DNA of 64,000 nucleotides from an uncultured Alphaproteobacteria bacterium (GTDB lineage: Bacteria > Pseudomonadota > Alphaproteobacteria > UBA7985): positions 1 to 64,000 of the forward strand of contig CAJQLX010000037.1 of assembly GCA_905479265.1 (NCBI GenBank), given 5' to 3'. Positions 20,273-28,961 of the stretch are shown here, one piece after another (within the stretch, counting starts at the first letter, position 1; every line of letters begins with the position of its first letter). Below the pieces are notes generated by a model. That model was not told the DNA's origin and did not search any database. It saw only the letters and a program-made list of their open reading frames with translations. The position numbers were made by a program, and so were the translations under genes.

Positions 20273-21988
20273 ATGACCGATAACAGCGCAGCGCTACAAC
20301 TCGTGGAAGGGACGGCGTCTGGGCCCGTTTTGGCGTGCGATACAGGCCTTAGCTTTTGGGGCGGGATTGACCCGGTGAGCGGTCGCGTGATCGACGTGCA
20401 TCATCCTAACCACGGCGATGAGGTGTCGGGCTGTGTGTTGGTAATGCCGACGTCACGGGGCTCGTGCAGCGGCAGCGGTGTGCTGTTGGAGCTGGCGCTG
20501 AATAACCGTGCGCCGGCGTGTCTGATCTTTACCGAGCAAGAGGAAACATTGACGCTCGGCGCGCTGGTGGCAGGCCGGATTTTTGGCAAGGTGGTTCCCG
20601 TGGTGCGCGTGTCCCCTGCGCTGTTTGAGCGGATCGCCTGTGCGGGTTCTGTTGATTTGGAAGCCGGGGTTCTTCGGGTCGATGGGGACGAGTTCCCCGT
20701 CGAATATTTGCGCCCTGAAGCGTTGGATTTGTCGATGGCCGATCAAAAGATACTCAGCGGTGAAGCGGGAGAGGCGAACCGGATGGCCATGGAGGTGCTG
20801 TGCCAAATGGCAGCGGCGCAAGGGGCAAGCCGATTGCGAGACGTCACCCGCGGCCATATCGATGGCTGCATCCTCGCCCATGACGCCAACCTGATTTTTG
20901 CGGAAAAACTTGCAACGATGGGCGCAAAGGTCGGGATCCCCACGACCATCAACGCAATCTCCGTTGATCGAGAGCATTGGCAGGATCAGGGCCTCCCACG
21001 CGATTTTGGCAGCCGCGCCAGCCGACTGGCGGATGCCTATGTGCAGATGGGCGCTCAGCCAACATTTACCTGCGCACCTTATTTGTTGGACCCGCCGCCA
21101 AAGCAGGGGGAAGCGATTGGTTGGTCTGAGTCCAATGCTGTGATTTACGCCAATACGGTTCTGGGAGCGCAAACGGTAAAGCATCCCGATTACCTCGATC
21201 TGTTCATCGCCATGACCGGTCGTGCGCCCTTGGCAGGTGTCTATCTGCCCGAAGGTCGTCAGGCACGGCGGGTGGTTGAGGTTGGTTTGCCGCCGTCCAT
21301 GGGCGATGAATCGCTCTGGGCACTGCTCGGGTGGCTGGTTGGGCGAGCATCCCCGGATCGAGTTCCACTGGTCACAGGATTGGAGGCGGTGAGGCTCACG
21401 AGCGATGACCTCAAGTCGATCTGTGCCGCCTTTGGCACCACGTCCGGTGCGCCCATGCTCCATATTGCCGGGCATACACCCGAAGCAGACCTGCCAGTGC
21501 GGGCCGACGCTGATGGTGCCACCATTGGCGTAGCGGAATTTTCGCTTGCTTGGCGCGAGCTTAATCAAGCCACGCCGCCGGTTGATCTGGTCGCCATCGG
21601 CAGCCCGCACGCCTCGTTGCGCGAATGTCAGGCATTGGCGCGGCTGCTGGCAGACCAAGCCTGTGTGGCCGTTCCAATGATTGTGACCGTGGGTCGGACC
21701 GTGCGAGACCAAGCGCGCGCCGATGGCACCTTGGACCATCTGGAGCAGGCCGGTGTTCGCGTGATCCCCGACATCTGCTGGTGCTCCATCACCGAGCCGG
21801 TGTTTCCGCCAGAGGCGCGCAGCATTCTGACCAACTCGGGCAAGTACGCGCACTATGCTTTTGGATTGTCGGGGCGGCATGTCCGGCTTGGGGGCTTGCA
21901 GGCCTGTGTGGATGCTGCCGTCATGGGGAAGTCGCCGAGTGAACCAATCTGGCTCGAAACCTCAATAAAAATGAACCAATCAGGTTGA
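20273..21988 (+). CDS. Aconitase X (AcnX), small (DUF126-like) and large (DUF521-like) parts in one polypeptide
   Basis: 'GPVLACDTGLSFWGGIDPVSGRVIDVHHPNHGDEVSGCVLVMPTSRGSCSGSGVLLE' small-domain signature followed by AcnX-type large domain. Confidence 0.85.
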   Translation: MTDNSAALQLVEGTASGPVLACDTGLSFWGGIDPVSGRVIDVHHPNHGDEVSGCVLVMPTSRGSCSGSGVLLELALNNRAPACLIFTEQEETLTLGALVAGRIFGKVVPVVRVSPALFERIACAGSVDLEAGVLRVDGDEFPVEYLRPEALDLSMADQKILSGEAGEANRMAMEVLCQMAAAQGASRLRDVTRGHIDGCILAHDANLIFAEKLATMGAKVGIPTTINAISVDREHWQDQGLPRDFGSRASRLADAYVQMGAQPTFTCAPYLLDPPPKQGEAIGWSESNAVIYANTVLGAQTVKHPDYLDLFIAMTGRAPLAGVYLPEGRQARRVVEVGLPPSMGDESLWALLGWLVGRASPDRVPLVTGLEAVRLTSDDLKSICAAFGTTSGAPMLHIAGHTPEADLPVRADADGATIGVAEFSLAWRELNQATPPVDLVAIGSPHASLRECQALARLLADQACVAVPMIVTVGRTVRDQARADGTLDHLEQAGVRVIPDICWCSITEPVFPPEARSILTNSGKYAHYAFGLSGRHVRLGGLQACVDAAVMGKSPSEPIWLETSIKMNQSG

Positions 21989-22040
21989 ATTTGGATAACG
22001 CCAGCGCATCATCCACTGATTTCATAAACATGAAATCAAA

Positions 22041-22058
22041 CTGTAACGTGATGGTCAT
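22041..22058 (+). promoter_or_regulatory. Pho-box-like direct repeat upstream of pstS
   Basis: CTGTAAC-GTGA-TGGTCAT compared with CTGTCAT-N4-CTGTCAT consensus; about 100 nt upstream of pstS start. Confidence 0.45.
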
Positions 22059-22156
22059 AATCGAGCGCCAAACGTCCCTCGACAACCGCCGAGAATAGAT
22101 TTGTTGCCCTTCGGTCGTTGTCATGATTGATGCAAAAAACACCGGAGTTGTCCAAA

Positions 22157-23143
22157 ATGCGTCTCGCTATTCTCACACTCGCTGGCCTTATGATTGCCGG
22201 CACTGCTTCTGCGCAGCGCGCGGAAACCATCTCGATCGTGGGTTCCTCCACCGTATTCCCGTTCTCTACCAAAGTTGCTGAAACTTTTGGTGAGACCACG
22301 GACTTCAACACCCCGGTTATTGAGTCCACTGGCTCAGGCGGCGGCATGAAGCTTTTCTGTGCTGGCGTCGGTACGGATCACCCAGACATCACCAATGCAT
22401 CGCGCGCTATGAAGTCCGGCGAAGCTGAGACCTGCGCAGCAAACGGCGTAGAGTTCACTGAATTTGTGATTGGCTTCGACGGTATCGTTGTTGCGAATTC
22501 CAACACCACCGGCGTTCTTGCGCTTACCCGTGAGATCCTCGTAAAGGCATTGGTTGCTGAGGTTCCTAACGACGATTGTTCGGCTCTGATGCCAAACACG
22601 GCAATGACTTGGGCTGACGTTGACGGCTCCCTGCCAGACGTGGCGATCGAAGTCCTCGGCCCACCGACCTCCTCCGGTACGCGTGACGCGTTCGAAGAGC
22701 TGGTGTTCCACTCTGCAATGAAGTCCATGGGCTGTGACAAGGCAACCTACAAGGCTGCATCTGTCCGCGAAGACGGCGCTTACATCGAAGCTGGTGAGAA
22801 CGACAGCCTGATCGTTGATCAGCTGGCTGCAAACCCAAGTGCTGTTGGTATCTTCGGTTACTCCTTCCTCGCTAACAATGCTGACCGCATGCAGGGTGCT
22901 ACGATCGAAGGCATCGCGCCAACGTTCGAAAACATCGCTGGTGGCGACTACAAGGTCTCCCGCTCCCTGTTCTTCTACGTCAAGAACAACCACGTTGGCG
23001 TAATCTCAGGTATCGCTGAGTTCGCTCAGGAGTTCACCTCTGAAGAAGCATTCGGCGTCGGCGGTTACCTTGAGCCAATCGGCCTGATCCCACTGCCAGA
23101 AGCTGATCGCGCTGCGAACGGTGACAAGGCTTACGGTCTCTAA
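22157..23143 (+). CDS. pstS: Phosphate ABC transporter substrate-binding protein (PstS family)
   Basis: Signal peptide 'MRLAILTLAGLMIAGTASA'; 'ISIVGSSTVFPFSTKVAE', 'ESTGSGGGMKLFCAGVGTDHPDITNASRAM'; start chosen at MRLAIL. Confidence 0.85.
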   Translation: MRLAILTLAGLMIAGTASAQRAETISIVGSSTVFPFSTKVAETFGETTDFNTPVIESTGSGGGMKLFCAGVGTDHPDITNASRAMKSGEAETCAANGVEFTEFVIGFDGIVVANSNTTGVLALTREILVKALVAEVPNDDCSALMPNTAMTWADVDGSLPDVAIEVLGPPTSSGTRDAFEELVFHSAMKSMGCDKATYKAASVREDGAYIEAGENDSLIVDQLAANPSAVGIFGYSFLANNADRMQGATIEGIAPTFENIAGGDYKVSRSLFFYVKNNHVGVISGIAEFAQEFTSEEAFGVGGYLEPIGLIPLPEADRAANGDKAYGL

Positions 23144-23165
23144 TATCTAGAGTTCCAAGGCAAAA

Positions 23166-23241
23166 GGCACGTCGGCTTGCTCGACGTGCCTCGTCCCCAA
23201 GGGTCGGTTAGACACACTGCTGTGTCTGCCGACCTTTTTTT
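23166..23241 (+). terminator. Two tandem hairpins after pstS, the second an intrinsic terminator
   Basis: ggcacgtcg-N7-cgacgtgcc, then ggtcggttagacaca-ctgc-tgtgtctgccgacc followed by ttttttt. Confidence 0.8.
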
Positions 23242-23317
23242 GTTGGTGGCTATAAGAATTGACCCCGCACGCGGAGCCTGAGACAGTTCTCGTCCCCTTG
23301 ATCGGTCCAGAGCTTCT

Positions 23318-24517
23318 ATGAGCGAAACAGCAGACATTTTGATTGTTGGCGGCGGTATTATTGGCGTGGCGACGGCTTTGGAGCTTCAGACACGCAATCC
23401 CGCAACACGCATTGTCGTGCTCGAAAAGGAAGCCGTCCCTGCAGCCCACCAAACCGGCCACAACTCAGGCGTCATTCACGCCGGCGTTTACTACGCGCCG
23501 GGGAGTATGAAGGCGCGCTTTTGCCGCGAAGGGGTGCAGACAACCGAAGCCTTCTGCAAGGAGCACGATGTCGCTTTTGACCGCGTGGGGAAGTTGATTG
23601 TTGCAACGGATGAGTCGGAGTTGGCAGGCTTGCAGCGCTTGGGTGAGCGTGCGCGCGAGAACCAGATTGCCATCGAAGCGGTGGACCAAGTGGGCGTGCG
23701 TCAGCTTGAGCCGCACGTCAACGCCATTGCCGCCCTGCTTTCACCCACAACGGGCATCACGAATTACCGCCGCATCACCGAAGTCATGGCCGATCTCTTT
23801 GTCTCGCGGGGCGGTGTGATCCATTACGGCCAACGCGTGCTGTCCTGTGAAGAAGGTCCAAGCCATGTGCGCGTGGTGACCCAAGACGCTGCCTATGAAG
23901 CCAGCCTCGCTGTGACCTGCGCAGGCCTGCATTCGGATCGCGTGATCCGTGCCTTTGGGCACGAGCCGGGGTATCGCGTGATCCCGTTTCGGGGGGAGTA
24001 TTACAGATTGGCCAACCAGCCTGAAAATCTGGTTCAACACCTGATTTACCCCGTCCCCAACCCCAGCCGCCCCTTTCTTGGCGTGCATCTGACGCGCAAG
24101 CTCGACGGCGGTTTTACGGTCGGCCCCAACGCGGTTTTGGCCTTTAAGCGCGAGGGCTACCGGCGCACCGACATCTCCCCGCGAGACATGGTGCAGACGC
24201 TTGGGTATCGCGGGTTTTGGGCCATGTTGGGACGCAATGCCGGCGCGGCGGCGTCTGAGCTGTGGTCGTCCACACTCAAGCGCGCCTATCTTTCCCGCGT
24301 GCAGCGCTATTGTTCGCGGATCACGTTGGCAGACCTGCAGCCCTATCCCTCGGGCGTACGCGCGCAAGCAATCGCGCCGGATGGGACGATCATCGATGAC
24401 TTTCTGTTCATCCGCAGTGAACGATGCTTGCACGTTGGCAACGCGCCATCGCCAGCGGGAACCTCGTGCATTCCCATCGCCCGGCATATCGCCGATGAAC
24501 TCGCCGCGCTGTCCTAG
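23318..24517 (+). CDS. lhgO: L-2-hydroxyglutarate oxidase
   Basis: 'ADILIVGGGIIGVATALELQTRNP', 'AAHQTGHNSGVIHAGVYYAPGSMKARFCREG' typical of LhgO. Confidence 0.88.
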   Translation: MSETADILIVGGGIIGVATALELQTRNPATRIVVLEKEAVPAAHQTGHNSGVIHAGVYYAPGSMKARFCREGVQTTEAFCKEHDVAFDRVGKLIVATDESELAGLQRLGERARENQIAIEAVDQVGVRQLEPHVNAIAALLSPTTGITNYRRITEVMADLFVSRGGVIHYGQRVLSCEEGPSHVRVVTQDAAYEASLAVTCAGLHSDRVIRAFGHEPGYRVIPFRGEYYRLANQPENLVQHLIYPVPNPSRPFLGVHLTRKLDGGFTVGPNAVLAFKREGYRRTDISPRDMVQTLGYRGFWAMLGRNAGAAASELWSSTLKRAYLSRVQRYCSRITLADLQPYPSGVRAQAIAPDGTIIDDFLFIRSERCLHVGNAPSPAGTSCIPIARHIADELAALS

Positions 24518-24621
24518 CGCGCTGCCGTGGCCCTGTTTGAGATCGTGATGGCCCTTGCGAGCGCGACCTTTGCCGTGCAGAACGATTTTGTTGCCATGCT
24601 AACAAAATGAAGTGACTCTTT

Positions 24622-26046
24622 ATGGATCGTGTTTCCACTTCTGACTCCGTCTTGGATCAATCCGCATCAGCGCTGCTCGCTGACCTTGCGTCCCGCCGCT
24701 TATCGGCTGAAGCGTTGATGGTCGCCACGTTGGATCGGATTGCAGAGCGCAATCCGGCGGTAAATGCGGTGGTTGGTTTGGCTGATCCGGGCGCATTGTT
24801 GGCGCAGGCCAGAGCTTTGGACGCTGGACCGGTGATGGGCCCGCTCCATGGCTTGCCTTTGGCGATCAAAGACCTGGTCAATGTCCAAGGGATACGCTCG
24901 ACCCGAGGGTCGCCTATTTTCGCCGACTTCGTGCCAGAGAGTGATGATGTGCTGGCCGCGCGCTTGCGGGCGTCAGGTGCGATTTTGATCGGGAAAACCA
25001 ATGTGCCGGAGTTCGGCTTGGGGTCGCACACCTTTAACCCGGTCTATGGCCGCACCAATAACCCCTACAATCCAGCGCGCACGTGCGGTGGTTCTTCGGG
25101 TGGCGCGGGGGTGGCTTTGGCGTTGGGCATGGTGGCTTTGGCGGATGGCTCGGACATGATGGGCTCGTTGCGCAACCCTGCGGCCTGGAGCAACGTCTAT
25201 GGTTTCCGGCCCAGTTGGGGCCGCGTGCCTGCGGAACCTGCGCAGGACCGAACCTTGCACAAAATGGCGACCAGCGGCCCAATGGCGCGCAGCCCCGCAG
25301 ACGTTGCACTGCTGCTCGATGTCATGTCCCACGCTGATCCCTTGCGGCCCGATGTTCCGGCCCCGGCACCGACGGCGCCGCTCCATCCCGCAGATTTGAC
25401 CCGCATGCGCATTGGATGGCTGAGCGACTGGAGCGGGGCTTTGCCGATGGAAGCTGGCATTCTTGAACAGTGCGAAACGTCCTTGCAGGTTCTCCGCGAT
25501 CTTGGTGCTTCCGTGGAAAACGTGCCTGCGCCCCTGCCGTTCGAGACGCTGTGGCAGAGCTGGATCACCCTGCGTTCGTGGCAAGTGGGCGCGGCTTTGG
25601 TCGCCTTGCAAGACAACAAGGATTTGATGAAAGACAGCGTGCAGTGGGAGCTTGAGCGCGCCTTACGGATGACGGCCTTGGAAGCCCATGACGCCAGCGC
25701 AGCCCGGGCGCAGTGGCTGGCTCATGCAACGGAACTGTTCCAATCCTATGACGCCCTGATCCTGCCCACGACCCAAGTCTGGCCGTTTGACATCAACCTG
25801 CCGTGGCCCACTGAAATCGCAGGGGTGGAGATGGACACCTATCACCGCTGGATGGCCGTCACCGTGCCGGTTAGCCTAATCGGCCTACCAAGCCTGAGCA
25901 TGCCCGCTGGTTTTGGGGATTCTGGTTTGCCCGTTGGCATGCAGCTTTTTGGTCCTCGCGGGGCCGATGCCAAGATTCTGGCAATGGGGGAGGCTTACCA
26001 CCGGCAAACCCTATGGCCGCAACGCCATCCCCCAATCGGCCCGTAA
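24622..26046 (+). CDS. Amidase signature family protein
   Basis: 'GPLHGLPLAIKDLVNVQGIRSTRGSPIF', 'GGSSGGAGVALALGMVALADGSDMMGSLRNPAAWSNVYGFRPSWGRVP'. Confidence 0.92.
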   Translation: MDRVSTSDSVLDQSASALLADLASRRLSAEALMVATLDRIAERNPAVNAVVGLADPGALLAQARALDAGPVMGPLHGLPLAIKDLVNVQGIRSTRGSPIFADFVPESDDVLAARLRASGAILIGKTNVPEFGLGSHTFNPVYGRTNNPYNPARTCGGSSGGAGVALALGMVALADGSDMMGSLRNPAAWSNVYGFRPSWGRVPAEPAQDRTLHKMATSGPMARSPADVALLLDVMSHADPLRPDVPAPAPTAPLHPADLTRMRIGWLSDWSGALPMEAGILEQCETSLQVLRDLGASVENVPAPLPFETLWQSWITLRSWQVGAALVALQDNKDLMKDSVQWELERALRMTALEAHDASAARAQWLAHATELFQSYDALILPTTQVWPFDINLPWPTEIAGVEMDTYHRWMAVTVPVSLIGLPSLSMPAGFGDSGLPVGMQLFGPRGADAKILAMGEAYHRQTLWPQRHPPIGP

Positions 26047-26062
26047 CAGCGGTTTTTGCCCG

Positions 26063-26746
26063 CTATGCCTTCATGGTGCCGGTTGGCTGGGGCCGTCCAT
26101 CAATGACCAGTTCGGGCTTGGTGCCGACACCGATCAGTTCGGGCCGTTGCGCCAGATAATCTTTGACCCCTTCGAGACCACGAACAGCAGCCATAAAGGT
26201 TTGCAAATGCGGGTAAGCGCTGAGCAAATCAGGGTCGAAAAAGTGCGCTAAATCGACGTGATGAAAGACACCAAAATCGCAAGCGTAAGGCTGGCTGCCA
26301 AAGAAAAAGGGGCCGTCGTGCTGGGCCAGTAGCTTCTCAAAATCGCCCAACCGCAGATGAAGCCCCGGCAGTTGCGCGTCACGCTTCGTCGCAAAATCAT
26401 CGCCCACGGCAAAGTTGACGGTGGGGTTCAGCGGGTTGAACCACTCCTGACTTGCTTCAAAGATCGCATCAACCTCGGCCCTTTGCGTCGCGGAGTCCGG
26501 CTGCAGTCCGGTCAACTCTGCCAAAAACCGAACCACCGCGCCGCTTTGCGCAATGTTGGTCTGGTCATCGACCACCAGCATCGGCAACTGCCGAAACGGT
26601 ACGGTGCCTTTTGCCTCGGGCCAAGGCTGGCCGAAATAGTCCCACGCCATCTCGTAGGTATAGGGCGTTTTGGTGTGCCAAAGCACCAACTGGGCGGCTT
26701 CTGCCAGCGCACGCATTTTGAAATAGACGAGTCTTAGTTTGCTCAC
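26063..26746 (-). CDS. Glutathione S-transferase family protein
   Basis: 'SKLRLVYFKMRALAEAAQLVLWHTKTPY', 'QLPMLVVDDQTNIAQSGAVVRFLAELTGL'; GTG start inferred. Confidence 0.85.
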   Translation of the reverse strand: MSKLRLVYFKMRALAEAAQLVLWHTKTPYTYEMAWDYFGQPWPEAKGTVPFRQLPMLVVDDQTNIAQSGAVVRFLAELTGLQPDSATQRAEVDAIFEASQEWFNPLNPTVNFAVGDDFATKRDAQLPGLHLRLGDFEKLLAQHDGPFFFGSQPYACDFGVFHHVDLAHFFDPDLLSAYPHLQTFMAAVRGLEGVKDYLAQRPELIGVGTKPELVIDGRPQPTGTMKA

Positions 26747-26749
26747 GAT

Positions 26750-26802
26750 CCACACTCCAAAAACAAAACAGGGGGCCTCCATTCCTGAAGACCCCCTGCC
26801 AT
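26750..26802 (-). terminator. Intrinsic terminator of the cupin gene
   Basis: Minus strand: cagggggtct-N10-aggccccctg hairpin followed by ttttgttttt. Confidence 0.75.
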
Positions 26803-26821
26803 TTTATTCAGCAATCGACAA

Positions 26822-27196
26822 TTAGGAGGCGGATGATTTCCACGGCCCAAAGTCTTTGCCACTTTCAACAAATTCGTAGCCAATGAAGACTTCATCGCCG
26901 AGAACCCAACCATCGTGGCCCGGTGCGAAGTAATAGGCGTCACCGGCCTTGACGATGATCTCCGTTCCGTCGTCGTGAACGCACTTCATCGAGCCCTGAA
27001 CAACGACACCGACGTGACCAGCTTGGCAGCTGTGTCCGCCAACGGCTGGCTTTACGCACTCGGACCATTTCCAGCCCGGCTGAAGCTCTAGCTTTGAAGC
27101 CGCGATGTTGCCAAGCTGAACAACCGCTGCGTGGGTTTTTTCAGGGGCTTTGACCAGATCTGGGTCACTGAAAGGTTTGGAAAATAGATTAGGCAT
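26822..27196 (-). CDS. Cupin domain-containing protein
   Basis: 'QAGHVGVVVQGSMKCVHDDGTEIIVKAGDAYYFAPGHDGWVLGDE'; start at MPNLFSK. Confidence 0.8.
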   Translation of the reverse strand: MPNLFSKPFSDPDLVKAPEKTHAAVVQLGNIAASKLELQPGWKWSECVKPAVGGHSCQAGHVGVVVQGSMKCVHDDGTEIIVKAGDAYYFAPGHDGWVLGDEVFIGYEFVESGKDFGPWKSSAS

Positions 27197-27440
27197 GGGG
27201 CCACTCCTCAAGGCTGAACCGGCGTCCCGCGTAGCGCAGGCATTCGGCATATCAAGTGATTTTAATTCCACTATATTTTTGCAAAAACCCCTAATAAATT
27301 CCTAAGAATAGTGTCGATGAGGGTTGGAACACCTCCGATTTTGAGACTGCGATTAGAATATGAGCGTTTTATCTTTTTAAGATCAGCGCCGGAGGTCAGC
27401 GGAGACTAAGCGCCCCTCAGCTGCCCCCACCCGAGTCTTA

Positions 27441-28868
27441 TCAAAATGCCCCGTGCAGCGTCTTTGTTTCCAAGTAATCTTCAAGCCCAAGGTCGCCACC
27501 TTCACGCCCGTTGCCGGACTGCTTATACCCACCAAAGGGTGAGCCATAATTGAAGCCCGCTCCGTTAATATGAACCGCACCGGCCCGCAGTTGCGCAGCA
27601 ACCCGCTCGGCGCGGGCGGAATCGCCGGTCTGCACGTAGGCCGCCAGCCCATAGGGTGTGTCGTTGGCAATGCGAATGGCGTCTGCTTCGTCCTCGAACG
27701 GGATGATCACCAAGACCGGGCCAAAAATCTCCTGCTGGGCGATTTGCATGCTGTTAGAGACATCGGCGAAGATCGTTGGTTTCACAAACATGCCGGTTTC
27801 AAACCCATCGGGTTTTCCGAGGCCGCCACAGATCAGGCGCGCGCCTTCGTCGATGCCGACTTTGATCATGGCCTGCACCCGGTCGTATTGGATGCGATCG
27901 AACAGAGGACCGATGTGGTCGCCGGTTTCGGTCGGGTCTCCAACCGCCGTCGCTGCCCCCGCTGCTTGAGCCAGCTGGACAACCTGATCGTAGCACGAGC
28001 GCTCCACGAGCAGGCGCGTTGGTGCGTCGCAGGATTGGCCCGTATTGTACATGCACTCAGCCACGGACGCTGACACCTGTGTTTCCAAATCACAGTCCGC
28101 GAACACCAGATTGGGTGATTTTCCGCCCAATTCCAGCGTAACCCGCTTCACGGTTTCCGCCGCGTCTCGGGTGACAGCGGTTCCCGCGCGGGTTGAACCG
28201 GTGAAGGACATCATTTGAATATCAGGATGACGCGACAGGGCGGCACCAACCGTAGGTCCGTCACCGTGGACAAGGTTGAAAACCCCTGCGGGAAAGCCTG
28301 CGGCCTCGATGATTTCGGCGTATATCGCAGCGGAAATCGGCGTGTGCTCTGAGGGCTTAAGCACGCAGGTACAGCCTGCGGCCAAGGCAGGAATGACCTT
28401 GAGCGCGATTTGGTTCATGGGCCAGTTCCAAGGGGTGATCAGCCCGCAAACCCCAATGGGTTCCTTGAGCTGAATATCGCCATTGGCCAGCGCTTCACGC
28501 TCTTTGAGCGCCGTCAGCGCATCGATAAACCCCTCCAAGTGGCCAACGGCGGCATCCGCGTGGGCGTCCCGGGCCATGGTGATGGGCGCGCCCATCTCCC
28601 GGCTCATCGCCTGCGCCAAGTCCTCGAACCGCGCTTTGGTCTCGACCAGCAAACGGTCAAGCAAGGCCAGCCGCTCGGCTTTGGTGGTTTGGGAAAACGC
28701 GGGAAAGGCGGCGTTGGCCGCAGCCACAGCCGCGTCAACATCGGCCTCGTTGCCAAGGGCAAGCGTGCCAATTTGCGCTTCGGTTGCTGGGTTCAGCACC
28801 GGCATGGTGGCGTCAGATAGGGGATCGACCCAAGCGCCACCGATATAGAATTGCGTCAAGTTGGTCAT
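27441..28868 (-). CDS. Aldehyde dehydrogenase family protein
   Basis: 'VTLELGGKSPNLVFADCD', 'NTGQSCDAPTRLLVE', 'QQEIFGPVLVIIPF'; start at MTNLTQFY. Confidence 0.92.
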   Translation of the reverse strand: MTNLTQFYIGGAWVDPLSDATMPVLNPATEAQIGTLALGNEADVDAAVAAANAAFPAFSQTTKAERLALLDRLLVETKARFEDLAQAMSREMGAPITMARDAHADAAVGHLEGFIDALTALKEREALANGDIQLKEPIGVCGLITPWNWPMNQIALKVIPALAAGCTCVLKPSEHTPISAAIYAEIIEAAGFPAGVFNLVHGDGPTVGAALSRHPDIQMMSFTGSTRAGTAVTRDAAETVKRVTLELGGKSPNLVFADCDLETQVSASVAECMYNTGQSCDAPTRLLVERSCYDQVVQLAQAAGAATAVGDPTETGDHIGPLFDRIQYDRVQAMIKVGIDEGARLICGGLGKPDGFETGMFVKPTIFADVSNSMQIAQQEIFGPVLVIIPFEDEADAIRIANDTPYGLAAYVQTGDSARAERVAAQLRAGAVHINGAGFNYGSPFGGYKQSGNGREGGDLGLEDYLETKTLHGAF

Positions 28869-28961
28869 GCACGTTACTCCGGTTTTCAGGGCTTTCGTTA
28901 CGCCGCACAACGTGCCGAAAACCCATCAACCTTGCAACGCACTTGAACGATCGACGGGGGC

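Noticed and set aside
20453-21880. 475-aa ORF on the minus strand
   Set aside because: Antisense shadow of AcnX, which has recognisable motifs
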